From positions 558,001 through 622,000 of the forward strand of contig NZ_ANAH02000005.1 in the NCBI RefSeq assembly GCF_000335475.2: 64,000 bases of DNA, in the 5' to 3' direction. Under the pieces are notes generated by a model, which worked only from the letters and a program-made list of their open reading frames with translations, did no database searches and was not told where the DNA came from. Below, in pieces: positions 8,642 to 16,968 of the stretch (position 1 is its first letter; each line of letters begins with the position of its first letter). This DNA is from Cystobacter fuscus DSM 2262 (GTDB taxonomy: Bacteria; Myxococcota; Myxococcia; Myxococcales; Myxococcaceae). Position numbers and translations under genes: made by a program.

Positions 8642-11044
8642 TCAGGTCACCCAGTTCCCGCGCGATTCGAGCACCCAGCGCCCCTTGTCGCGACGCGCCA
8701 GGAAGGACCCCCCGCGCCACCGCTCGTTCCAGACGAGGAGCGCCCGATCCCCCGCGAGGTTCACGTGGATCTCGATGTCCAGCGGGAAGAACATGCCGAA
8801 GCGTTCCCGGGCACGTTGAAGCTCCGCCTCGCTGAACGTCACGGTCGTGGCCGGAGCGTGGACGCCTCGGAGTTCCGACCGGTCCAGCGACAGGAAGGAG
8901 AGATCCTCGAGCGAGGTGGGCGCCTGGAATTGGGGCAGCCGGAGGGGATCCGCCCGCGACTCCCCCGGGGGAACTCCGGTCACCAGGCCCGGTGGGACAT
9001 CCTTCTTCCCGGCCAGCTCGAAGAGCAGCGTGGACACGAGCTCGGCCCGCACATCCGCTGGCGGCGCCGACGAGACCGCGGGCACCTGCGGCAGCGTGTC
9101 GTTGCCATCGGGCGTGCCATCTCCGTCCGTATCGGCGGCCTTCGCGTCGAGTAGCAACCGGTCCTCCACGAGGTCCGTGAGTCCATCACCATCGGTGTCC
9201 TGGCGGAGCGCGGCGAGCGGCGCCTCCAGCATCCGATTCTTCACCTCGCGCTTCACCTCGAGATCGATGGGCGGGAAGGTGACGGACTTCTCGTCGAGCT
9301 GTCGCACCGAGGCGGCGAGGCGCAACACCTGCCCGTCCAGCAGGGGCACGGGCGACGCCTTCTCCAGCTCGTACGGCTGGTACTGCCGCAGACCGGTGTA
9401 GAGCGGCGCCTCCCAGTGTTGGCCTCCGTCCTCCGACAGCAACACCCAGTACCCTCCACCCGACAGCTCACCCACCGGATCCAACCGCTGCGACAGCGCC
9501 ACCACGACGACCTTCTGGTTCGAGCGCTCGGCCCGCACGAGCCGGAAGCCCTCCGGCAACGTCAGTGTCTTCATGGGCTTCCAGGCGGTCTTCCCGCGCG
9601 CCTTCGGGAGCTCCTTCTCGCTGAAGACCTGGAGGGCGGGAGTGGCCAGGTGGGCCGAGATGCGCGCGGCCATCGGGTCCGGTGCGGCCGTGCCTCGCGG
9701 CTCGGTGGGCGGTGTGAGCTGGGCGCGTGCCTTCTCGAGCCGGGCCCGCTCCTCCTGGAGCGCCGCCTCCATCTCCGCTCGCGCGGCGGAGAGGAAGCTC
9801 AAACGATCAGCCGGGAGGAACAACAACTCCTTGACCATGGAACGGTCACCGATTCGCCCTGCCCAGTCCAACTCATTACGCGCATGCTCCGGGAAGCGAG
9901 CAGCCAGCGCTCGCGCGCAGAGAATGGCGCCCGCCGTCCCGAACGCGTCATCCACTCGCAGCAGGAGCAGCTCGAAGGAATCCGCCCCGGGCTTCCACGC
10001 GAAGAGAAAGTCAGCCAGCTCGCGATGGAGCGTCGCGCGCTCCCCGAGCCCTTCGTCGTCACCCTCCTCCTCGGGAGCCACCACCGGCCGAGCCCTCACC
10101 GCCTCGTGCCAGAGGCGCGCCTCGGCTTCCCGGCCCGAGGCCAACAACGTCAGGGCGATGCTCAGGCCCAGCTCGTCCCGCGCCAGCCGCTGTTTCTCCG
10201 ACAGCGCCTCCCCGTCCTTCGCGAGCAGCGCCTGACGGGCGTCGGCCGGAAATGCATCCAGCACCTTCAATGCCAGTGCTGGCCGTGACTGCGCGAGGAG
10301 GTTGCGGACCAGGCGCTCCGCGAGTTCCCGCGGGAAGGCGGCTTGCTTGCTCGCGGTGAGCGCGCGCCAGGCCGCGAGGTAGAACTGGGTCGCCCGCTCG
10401 TCATGCGAGTCCAGTCCGAAGATGTCCAGGGCCTGGGGCAGCGTCTCGGGCTCGCGGCTCACCGCGTACGCGGCGAACTCGGAGGACCAGGTGTAATGTC
10501 CGAGCCGGGCCAATCGGAGCGCCAGCGCCGCTGGATCGGGCGCCGTGTCGAGTGCCTCGGCCACGGCTCGCGCATACCCGGGAACGTTGAGGAGTTCAGA
10601 CACATTGTCGATCAGGGAGGCAACGAGCGCGGGATGTCCCGGCGCCTCGTGCAATGCCGCCCGGTGGGCCTCCAACGCGCGCAGGGCCTGCTCCTCGGAC
10701 AGCGACTCCCACGACTCACCCGGTGGAACGAGCCAGAGCCGCGCGGCCAGGAAGTGCCGGGCGGCCTCGGGTGTCAGGGCGTAGGCCTTCTGGAGACGAG
10801 CCGCGGCGGCCCCGAGCGTCCTGGCGCCCTTTCCCAGGATGACGTCGTTCGGACCCGGCAGCGCCAGGTGGCTCCACCCCTTGGAATCGGACGCATCCGC
10901 CCCCTGCGTCGCGAGATGGCGGAGCAATGACGTGAGTTCCGCCTCCCGCGCCGCCTGGCCCTGGGGAGCCGCCCCCGTGAAGACAATCGTGGCCACCAGG
11001 AGCACGAACACGCGCCCCACCGGCCGCAGGTCCATCCGTCGCAT
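8642..11044 (-). CDS. Large exported protein with type-3 calcium-binding repeats
   Basis: 800 residues with a signal peptide-like N terminus (MDLRPVGRVFVLLVATIVFT). The first ~450 residues are helical, Ala/Leu/Arg-rich and TPR-like in texture. A coiled, charged segment follows around 430-460, then a beta-rich part. Near 615-655 there are two DTDGDG loops (DTDGDGLTDLVED; DTDGDGTPDGND) typical of thrombospondin type-3-like calcium sites in bacterial surface proteins. The C terminus (IEIHVNLAGDRALLVWNERW) resembles a lipoprotein-type beta domain. GAGGGG lies about 5 nt before the ATG at 11044; an ATG 9 nt further in is an alternative. It precedes the M28 peptidase by 84 nt on the same strand. 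Function unknown. Confidence 0.8.
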   Translation of the reverse strand: MRRMDLRPVGRVFVLLVATIVFTGAAPQGQAAREAELTSLLRHLATQGADASDSKGWSHLALPGPNDVILGKGARTLGAAAARLQKAYALTPEAARHFLAARLWLVPPGESWESLSEEQALRALEAHRAALHEAPGHPALVASLIDNVSELLNVPGYARAVAEALDTAPDPAALALRLARLGHYTWSSEFAAYAVSREPETLPQALDIFGLDSHDERATQFYLAAWRALTASKQAAFPRELAERLVRNLLAQSRPALALKVLDAFPADARQALLAKDGEALSEKQRLARDELGLSIALTLLASGREAEARLWHEAVRARPVVAPEEEGDDEGLGERATLHRELADFLFAWKPGADSFELLLLRVDDAFGTAGAILCARALAARFPEHARNELDWAGRIGDRSMVKELLFLPADRLSFLSAARAEMEAALQEERARLEKARAQLTPPTEPRGTAAPDPMAARISAHLATPALQVFSEKELPKARGKTAWKPMKTLTLPEGFRLVRAERSNQKVVVVALSQRLDPVGELSGGGYWVLLSEDGGQHWEAPLYTGLRQYQPYELEKASPVPLLDGQVLRLAASVRQLDEKSVTFPPIDLEVKREVKNRMLEAPLAALRQDTDGDGLTDLVEDRLLLDAKAADTDGDGTPDGNDTLPQVPAVSSAPPADVRAELVSTLLFELAGKKDVPPGLVTGVPPGESRADPLRLPQFQAPTSLEDLSFLSLDRSELRGVHAPATTVTFSEAELQRARERFGMFFPLDIEIHVNLAGDRALLVWNERWRGGSFLARRDKGRWVLESRGNWVT

Positions 11045-11075
11045 TCAATCCCCCTCGGGTTCCAACCGCTTCATC

Positions 11076-11870
11076 CTACCGGCACGCGGGATCCAACAAC
11101 TCCGGCCGGTATTCGAAGTGCATCGTGTCGTAGTGATACCAGCGCCCGCCCCAGATGAAGCCCTCGGCCTCGAAGGCGTCCACGAGCACCTGGGGAATCT
11201 GGTTGGCCCAGCGCACCGGCTCCTTCGGCTTCGCCCATTCCCAGTAGTGCGAGCGCTTCACGTTCACATCGATCGACACACCATAGGAGTGCGCGCTCTG
11301 TCGCTGGGTATTGGCGATCTTCCGCCACACGAAGGTGCCGCCCAGGCCGCGCAGGTATGGCCGCAGCGATGGCTCCCGCTTCAACACCGCGTCGAGCCGC
11401 TTCGCCACGCGCCCGAAGGCCGGCGCCACCGCGCGGTGCACCTTCAGCGTCTGCCCCAGGAAGTCGATGCCCACCACGTCCACCTTCGCCTCGGAGTCTC
11501 CGTAGGCCGCGTGGAAGAGCGGATCGAAGCGGATGCGTCCGGGGTCCTCGTTCTCGCGCGTCACCGGTTGGATGGGCCCGGAGACATAGGGAATGGAGAA
11601 CGTGTCCTCCAGGTCCGGGGACTCCAGCTTCTGCGCGAAGGACTTCGTCTTCCCGTCATCCCAGGGGTACGTGGCCGCGCCGAGCTTGTAGTGCCACGCG
11701 CCCTCCACCTTCACCGGCTCCACCGGGTACCACTTCGCCAGACACGCCAGGGCGCGTGGGGGGGAGTCGGCCCCGGATGCGGCGGGAACGGAAGGCTCCG
11801 CCCCCCCGGCACGGACCGCCACCACGAGCGAGAACAGGAGGGGCCAGGGACTGTGCAACCGCCAATGCAT
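11076..11870 (-). CDS. M15 family D,D-carboxypeptidase-like metallopeptidase, exported
   Basis: 264 residues from ATG 11870, with an N-terminal signal sequence (LHSPWPLLFSLVVAVRAGGA). The zinc-site pattern of M15 peptidases is clear: SAHSYGVSIDVNV (H-x6-D) and YDTMHFEYRPELL (second His). Such enzymes trim peptidoglycan stem peptides or lyse other bacteria's walls. The central part (GGTFVWRKIANTQRQSAHSY) matches the M15C-type fold. A GTG six codons upstream would overlap the divergent gene's start. Only 18 bp separate the two divergent ATGs, so the promoters must overlap coding sequence. It lies just upstream of the calcium-repeat protein on the same strand. Confidence 0.88.
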   Translation of the reverse strand: MHWRLHSPWPLLFSLVVAVRAGGAEPSVPAASGADSPPRALACLAKWYPVEPVKVEGAWHYKLGAATYPWDDGKTKSFAQKLESPDLEDTFSIPYVSGPIQPVTRENEDPGRIRFDPLFHAAYGDSEAKVDVVGIDFLGQTLKVHRAVAPAFGRVAKRLDAVLKREPSLRPYLRGLGGTFVWRKIANTQRQSAHSYGVSIDVNVKRSHYWEWAKPKEPVRWANQIPQVLVDAFEAEGFIWGGRWYHYDTMHFEYRPELLDPACR

Positions 11871-11888
11871 TGACCTAGCGTGACACAC

Positions 11889-12977
11889 ATGCGCGTCCTC
11901 GTGCTGGCCACCCTCGTCGCGTCGGCGCCCGCCCTCGGGGCGGAGCCCTACGTCCCCGCCGCGGCCCGGGACATTCCCGGGTACTCCGAATCCCCCCTAT
12001 GCACACCGGGAAAGGAAGACGACCCGGAGACCGATGACGACGAGTCGACGCCTCCCCTCTGCCCCAGCCTGGAGGGAAAGAACCTGCGCGAGCTGTCCCT
12101 GCTGCGCAACACCATCTTCGCCCGCTATGGCTGGGCCGGCTTCCGCAAGACCTGGCTGCGCGAGCACTTCCAGAAGCAGCCCTGGTTCAAGCCCAACAAG
12201 AACTTCACCTACAAGCTCCTGTCACCCGTCGACCGCGAGAACGTGCAGCACATCGCGAGGTACGAGCTGGGCTTCACCTATCAGGACCTGGAGGAGAGAC
12301 AGGATGCCCTGCTGAGCGAGGCCGGCAAGTGGTGGGGCGACGTCCCCTCCTACGAGGACGACGTCAAGGGCCGCACCGTCTACGCGTGCTCCCTACGCGG
12401 CTACACGGGACAGACCGAGGACGAAGTCCTGGGCCATCCGTTGGGCTGGGTCTGGTCCTTCGAGCAGGACGCCGAGAAGTCCAAGGACTGCAAGTACCAC
12501 GAGGCCGAGCTCTCCGCGCGCGAGAAGCGCCAGCAGGTGGACGCCGTCGCACCGGACATCAAGAAGCTCTCCGCCGAGGAGCGCATCGAGCTGGGGCTGA
12601 TCAGCCGGGCCCTGGGGAGCTTCGCCTCGGATGACGCCTCGCGCGGGTATATGGAGAGGTCCCTGGACGAGGTGCTCTCGCTCAAGGACCTGCGCGAGCT
12701 GTCGCTGCGCGACCTGCGCCTGCTGCGCAACACCATCTACGCCCGGCGGGGACGGCCCTTCAAATCCCCCCTGCTCCAGGAGCACTTCGCGCGCATGCCC
12801 TGGTACAAGCCGGACCCCACCTATACCGACGCGCGCCTCACGAAGAACGACCAGCGCAACGCGAAGCTCATCCAATCGGTGGAGAAGGAACTCGGCGGAG
12901 CCCTCAAGGACGAGGACTTCCTCATCGCCGACCCCGAGCAGCGCGCGCCCGACCCCGCCTTCATCTCCGGGGCTTGA
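11889..12977 (+). CDS. Exported protein with two YARHG domains
   Basis: 362 residues. The signal peptide (MRVLVLATLVASAPALGAEP) makes ATG 11889 the likely start; a GTG at 11880 is in frame. YARHG domains are extracellular and of unknown function, named for a Tyr-Ala-Arg-His-Gly signature. Here one copy spans ~55-120 (LLRNTIFARYGWAGF, then HFQKQPWFKPNKNF) and another ~265-335 (LLRNTIYARRGRPF, then HFARMPWYKPDPTY). The His is Tyr or Arg in these copies. The paired copies suggest an internal duplication separated by a ~140-residue charged linker. No clear Shine-Dalgarno sequence is visible. Divergent from the M15 peptidase, which suggests a shared cell-wall setting (inference). Confidence 0.85.
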   Translation: MRVLVLATLVASAPALGAEPYVPAAARDIPGYSESPLCTPGKEDDPETDDDESTPPLCPSLEGKNLRELSLLRNTIFARYGWAGFRKTWLREHFQKQPWFKPNKNFTYKLLSPVDRENVQHIARYELGFTYQDLEERQDALLSEAGKWWGDVPSYEDDVKGRTVYACSLRGYTGQTEDEVLGHPLGWVWSFEQDAEKSKDCKYHEAELSAREKRQQVDAVAPDIKKLSAEERIELGLISRALGSFASDDASRGYMERSLDEVLSLKDLRELSLRDLRLLRNTIYARRGRPFKSPLLQEHFARMPWYKPDPTYTDARLTKNDQRNAKLIQSVEKELGGALKDEDFLIADPEQRAPDPAFISGA

Positions 12978-13047
12978 TGAGCCCCTGACCGCCCCGTGTG
13001 GGTGGTGCCGAGACAGAGAAGACAGCAGACGCCGCGCCGGGCTCCGG

Positions 13048-13959
13048 TCAGCGGATGAGCACCCGTCCGCCCTTCAGGCGCACCTGGCTGCCGAGGTCCT
13101 CCGAGAGGCTCCGCAGCAGCTGGGCCACGCCCGGATCGTCCGCGCGCCGGGGAGGCTCGCGCAGTCCGGCCCGCAGCGGCACCGCCTCCACGTCCACCGC
13201 CGCCCCCGCGCCATCGATGCGGAAGCGCAGCACGTAGGCGTCGCGCTCGTCCGTGCAGCCACAGGCGAAGGCCAGGTTGCCCAGCGAGTACGCGATGATG
13301 CCGCGCCCGTGCCGCTCGATGCCTTGCGCCGTGTGCGGGCCATGCCCCAGCACCGCCGTGGCCCCCGCGTCGATGAGCCTCGCCGCCAGTTGGCGCTGAT
13401 CCACCGTGGGCAACAGCTCCCCCGCGCGGCCCCAGTGCAGCGACACCAGCACCGGGCCCACCGCGCGCGCCTCGCGCACCCGTGACTCCAGCGCGGACTC
13501 GTCCTCGGGGGACCAGGACTCGGGCAGCTCGCGCGCGATGAGACGCAGCCGCCGGCCCCCGCGCACCAACTCCGCGTCCGTGGTCCCGGTGGCCGCCTGG
13601 ATGCCCTGCTCGCGCAACACGGAGACCGTCTCCGCGAGGCCCTCGGGCCCCTGGTCCAGCGCATGGTTGTTGGCCAGGGAGACGGCATCCACGCGGCCCG
13701 CGAGCCACCTCGCCGCCGCCGGAGGCCCGTTGAAGCGCAGCGGGCCCGTGGGCGTCCCATCCGCCGCCATTCCGGATTCACGGCCCGATGTCGACAGGGG
13801 ACCCTCGAGGTTCACCAGACGCACGTCGCCCTGGAGCAGCCGGGACAGCGGCTTCACGTGCGCCTCGGTGGAGGAGGAACCCAGGTGCAGATCGCCCGCG
13901 GCGGAGACCGTCACGGGGGCCGCCCCCAGGCACAACAAGAGAAGCCCTAACATGGACAT
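13048..13959 (-). CDS. CapA family (poly-gamma-glutamate synthesis type) metallophosphoesterase-like protein
   Basis: 303 residues. A short hydrophobic N terminus (MLGLLLLCLGAAPVTVSA) suggests export. CapA/PgsA family motifs run in order: NLEGPLS, SLANNHALDQG, VLVSLHWG, GHGPHTAQGIERHGRGIIAY and SLGNLAF. The family has a calcineurin-like fold; members act in capsule poly-glutamate production or as periplasmic phosphoesterases. No capB/capC neighbour is present, so a capsule role is not supported here. Two ATGs 6 nt apart (13959 and 13953) are possible starts, neither with a clear ribosome site. Converges with the YARHG gene and diverges from the MORN-like gene. Confidence 0.88.
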   Translation of the reverse strand: MSMLGLLLLCLGAAPVTVSAAGDLHLGSSSTEAHVKPLSRLLQGDVRLVNLEGPLSTSGRESGMAADGTPTGPLRFNGPPAAARWLAGRVDAVSLANNHALDQGPEGLAETVSVLREQGIQAATGTTDAELVRGGRRLRLIARELPESWSPEDESALESRVREARAVGPVLVSLHWGRAGELLPTVDQRQLAARLIDAGATAVLGHGPHTAQGIERHGRGIIAYSLGNLAFACGCTDERDAYVLRFRIDGAGAAVDVEAVPLRAGLREPPRRADDPGVAQLLRSLSEDLGSQVRLKGGRVLIR

Positions 13960-14040
13960 GGGACATGATGGCGCGGGTCTCGCCCGTCTTCACGGGGAGA
14001 ATCCAGTCAGGTCACCAGGAGCTTCCCGTCAGGGGCCCCG

Positions 14041-14796
14041 ATGCGAAAGACACCGCTGACGAAGAGCCGGCCATCACGTGTGCGCCTGGCGGGCAGGCGT
14101 CTGGTCTGGCCACCGGGTGTTCCCCGTTCGGCCCGGTTCGAGGAATTCGGGCGCAACGACAATGGCCTCTGGGGCCAGTTCATCCACGCCAGGGGGCGAG
14201 CCTCGATTTCATGGTCCTCCGAGGGGACCATCTTCTCGGAGCGCTACTTCGACGCCCAGGGCCGGGCGCACGGGCTCGAGGTGTCCCGCCACGACGACGG
14301 GACGGTGCAATGGCGGGTTCCCTGGGTCAGGGGACAGATGCACGGCCTCGCGCGGCAGTTCGATGAGGCGGGACGCGAACTCGTCCGGACGCGCTTCATC
14401 CGTGGCTCGGGAATCGACTTGTGGGTCAGTGGTGGCTTCATCTCCGAGCTTCGCGAGCACGAGAACAGCCAGCTGCATGGTGTCGAGCGCTGGGGACATC
14501 CGTTGTTCCCATACGAGGAAAATCACTACCTCCGCGGCAGGCGAGCGGGGATCTCCCGGCGGTGGAAGGGGTCCACCTTGGAGCCGGGATACCCGCACTA
14601 CTTCGTCGACGACGAGGAGGTGTCCCGAGCGGAGTACCTTCGCGCACGCAAGACCAGACCGGAACTGCCAGCGTATCGCCGCCAGGATGACAGGCGTGAG
14701 CGCCCGATGCACGACGGGCTGCCGCACGCGTGGATACGAAAGGACATCCGGGCCCACCTGATGCGGATGCCAACTCCCGAGGACGGAATCGACTGA
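14041..14796 (+). CDS. MORN/YwqK-like repeat protein
   Basis: 251 residues, basic. The centre carries repeats of the type seen in MORN-variant (YwqK antitoxin-like) proteins: SERYFDAQGRAHGLEVSRHD, GQMHGLARQFDEAGRELVRT and ENSQLHGVERWGH. Each is a G-x-x-H-G turn between short beta strands. No signal peptide or membrane segment is seen, so it is probably cytosolic. AGGGG lies 6 nt before the ATG. YwqK-type proteins are often annotated as toxin-antitoxin or immunity components, but no toxin gene adjoins it. The role is unknown; the family call rests on the repeat pattern. Confidence 0.7.
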   Translation: MRKTPLTKSRPSRVRLAGRRLVWPPGVPRSARFEEFGRNDNGLWGQFIHARGRASISWSSEGTIFSERYFDAQGRAHGLEVSRHDDGTVQWRVPWVRGQMHGLARQFDEAGRELVRTRFIRGSGIDLWVSGGFISELREHENSQLHGVERWGHPLFPYEENHYLRGRRAGISRRWKGSTLEPGYPHYFVDDEEVSRAEYLRARKTRPELPAYRRQDDRRERPMHDGLPHAWIRKDIRAHLMRMPTPEDGID

Positions 14797-14919
14797 GGGC
14801 CGACGTTCTGTCAGCTCCCGCGCGCGCGCTCCTGACAAACCGGCGCATCGGAAGGGTGAGAGGGGAAGCGTACCCCTCGGGAGCGGCCGTTGGTCCCGGG
14901 CTTGCTCTGGAGGCGCCGC

Positions 14920-15783
14920 ATGAACCTCCTGCTCCGCCGTGCCTTTCCCGCCCTCTGCCTGCTGTGCGTGGCCTGCGCGTGCCTGATGCTCGCCTCCGCG
15001 CTGAACTCCGTCGTGGATGCCTGGTTGCAACCCCCTCCACCCGACCCGGACGCGGTGGTCCGGAAGGTGTCTCCACGCCGGGAAGAAATCCCCACGCCCC
15101 TGGCCCTCGTCCCGCTGCGTCGCTACCTCGGACTTCCGGAGAAGCTACGCCGGGAGGTCATCCCCTCCCACCCGGAGTCCGTGCCCACGCGCACGGATCT
15201 GCGGCTGCTGGGCACGATGCGTGGCGCCTCTTCGCTCCACACCTTCGCCTCCGTGCTCGAGACTCCCACCCAACGCACGCGCTCGTTGTGGCTCGGCGGG
15301 GAGTGGCAGGGGGCGCGGGTGATCGCCATCGATCGCACCCGGGTCCTGCTCTCGCGTGACGGGCGGTTCGAGGCCATCGAGTCCCGGTCGGCCATCGCGC
15401 TCGACGCCCCGGCCGCTCCCGCCCCCCTGGCGCCATCCTCGTCCATCCGGCAGGTGAGTCCCGGCAACTACAAGATTTCCCGCCAGGAAGTGGCCGACAC
15501 CCTCGCCAACCTCAACCAGGTCGCCATGCAGGCCCGGGTGGTCCCCGCCTTCCAGGACGGAGTGGCCAAGGGCTTCAAGCTCTTCTCCATCCGCCCGGAC
15601 TCCCTCTACACACGGCTCGGGCTGCGCAACGGGGACGTCCTGCGGCGCATCAATGGCCTGTCCCTGACCAGCATGGAGCACGCGCTCGAGGCCTTCACGC
15701 GCCTGCGCGACGCCCCACGCATCGAGCTGGAGGTGGAGCGGGACGGACAGGTGCAGCACCAGACCTACACGGTCGAGGGCTGA
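14920..15783 (+). CDS. gspC: Type II secretion system protein C homologue, orphan
   Basis: 287 residues. ATG 14920 is chosen over one 10 codons upstream because GGAGG lies 6 nt before it. A single N-terminal transmembrane segment (~8-30, CLLCVACACLMLASALNSVV) is followed by a periplasmic PulC-type domain (LLGTMRGASSLHTFASVLE; SLWLGGEWQGARVIAIDRTR). The C-terminal domain begins YKISRQEVADTLANLNQVAM and continues into a PDZ-like fold (LFSIRPDSLYTRLGLRNGDV). GspC links the inner-membrane platform to the outer-membrane secretin GspD and selects substrates. No other gsp gene is in the window, so this copy is separated from its cluster or serves a different system. Confidence 0.88.
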   Translation: MNLLLRRAFPALCLLCVACACLMLASALNSVVDAWLQPPPPDPDAVVRKVSPRREEIPTPLALVPLRRYLGLPEKLRREVIPSHPESVPTRTDLRLLGTMRGASSLHTFASVLETPTQRTRSLWLGGEWQGARVIAIDRTRVLLSRDGRFEAIESRSAIALDAPAAPAPLAPSSSIRQVSPGNYKISRQEVADTLANLNQVAMQARVVPAFQDGVAKGFKLFSIRPDSLYTRLGLRNGDVLRRINGLSLTSMEHALEAFTRLRDAPRIELEVERDGQVQHQTYTVEG

Positions 15784-15819
15784 CGGGAGCTGGACCTGAC
15801 CGCCCGTCCCCGGGAGGAC

Positions 15820-16962
15820 TCACGCCGGCTTCAGATCCACGCGCGGGTAGGTGCCGAGCAGGCGCATGGACTGGGTATAGGGCTGGAGATCGCGCAGCAC
15901 CGCCTCCAGGGGAGCGGAGGCGGCATGGCCCTCCAGGTCGAGGAAGAAACGGTAGGCCCAGGGCGAACCCGGTAGGGGGCGCGACTCCAGCTTGGCCAGG
16001 TTCACCCCGCGCTCGGCGAGCACCAGCAGGGCCTTGCCGAGCGTGCCGGGCTTGTTCTCCAGCACCATCACCAGGGACGTCTTGCAGGGCACCTCCGCCG
16101 GCAGGGGCGAGGCCTCGCGCGCCACCTCGACGAAGCGGGTGAAGTCTCCCTTGGCGCCCTGCAGGTCGCGCTCCAGCACCACCAACCCGAAGCGCTGCGC
16201 CGCCGAGTCGCTCGCGATCGCCGCGATGCCCGGATCATTGGACTCGCGCACCCGCTGCGCCGCGATGCCCGTGTCCAGCTCCGGCAGGATCCGCAGATGG
16301 GGCAGCCGCTCGCGCAGGAAGGACTCGCATTGGATGAGCGCCTGGGGATGGGAGCGCACGGAGTGCAGCGCCTCGAGCTTCGCGCCGGGCAGGCCCAGCA
16401 GCCGGTGGTGCACCTCGTCCACCAGCTCCGCGATGAGCGTGACACCCTCCTCCGCGAGCGCGTCGTACGTGTCGTACATGGCTCCCGCGGTGGTGTTCTC
16501 GATGGGCAGCAGGGCCAGATCCACCTCGCCCTGGCGCAGCGCGTCCACCGCCTGGCGGGGCGTGTCGAAGCCGGACAGGAGCACGCCCCCGGAGCGGCCC
16601 GCGTAGCGATTGTGCGCCATCTGGTGGCTGTAGGAGCCCTCGATGCCGGGGTAGGCCACGCGCAGCGGGATGGTGTCCAACCCCGTCACCCAGGCGTGTT
16701 GCCGGGCGACGGACATCTCCATGATGAAGCGGTAGAGCCGCTCCACCTCATGCGGGTCCAGCTTGCGCGCCAGCGCCGCGGCCCGGATGCGCTGCAGGAG
16801 CAGATCCTCGCGCCGTTGATCCCGGATGGGCGACGCGGTGGCGAGCTTGGACCGGGCAATCTCCTCGGCCAGATCCATGCGGCGGCGCAGGGCGTCGAGG
16901 AGCTCCTCGTCCACCTGCTCGATGGCGACACGCAGTTGCTGCAAATCCACGACATCGGACAT
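15820..16962 (-). CDS. pheA: Bifunctional chorismate mutase / prephenate dehydratase (P-protein)
   Basis: 380 residues; converts chorismate to prephenate and then phenylpyruvate in phenylalanine synthesis. The chorismate mutase domain (AroQ type, ~1-90) has DEELLDALRRRMDLAEEIAR. The prephenate dehydratase domain (~108-285) has AYPGIEGSYSHQMAHNRYAG, LLPIENTTAGAMYDTYDAL and the catalytic Thr-Arg-Phe in KGDFTRFVEV. The ACT domain (~290-375: NKPGTLGKALLVLAERGVNL, LESRP) gives feedback control by phenylalanine. It starts 6 nt after the stop of another prephenate dehydratase gene, in the same operon. Both copies keep their active-site triplet, so neither looks decayed. Confidence 0.95.
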   Translation of the reverse strand: MSDVVDLQQLRVAIEQVDEELLDALRRRMDLAEEIARSKLATASPIRDQRREDLLLQRIRAAALARKLDPHEVERLYRFIMEMSVARQHAWVTGLDTIPLRVAYPGIEGSYSHQMAHNRYAGRSGGVLLSGFDTPRQAVDALRQGEVDLALLPIENTTAGAMYDTYDALAEEGVTLIAELVDEVHHRLLGLPGAKLEALHSVRSHPQALIQCESFLRERLPHLRILPELDTGIAAQRVRESNDPGIAAIASDSAAQRFGLVVLERDLQGAKGDFTRFVEVAREASPLPAEVPCKTSLVMVLENKPGTLGKALLVLAERGVNLAKLESRPLPGSPWAYRFFLDLEGHAASAPLEAVLRDLQPYTQSMRLLGTYPRVDLKPA

Positions 16963-16968
16963 GGCGGC

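Noticed and set aside
13048-13959. Capsule (poly-gamma-glutamate) biosynthesis operon
   Set aside because: Only a CapA-like protein is present; the ligase genes capB/capC are absent from the surroundings.
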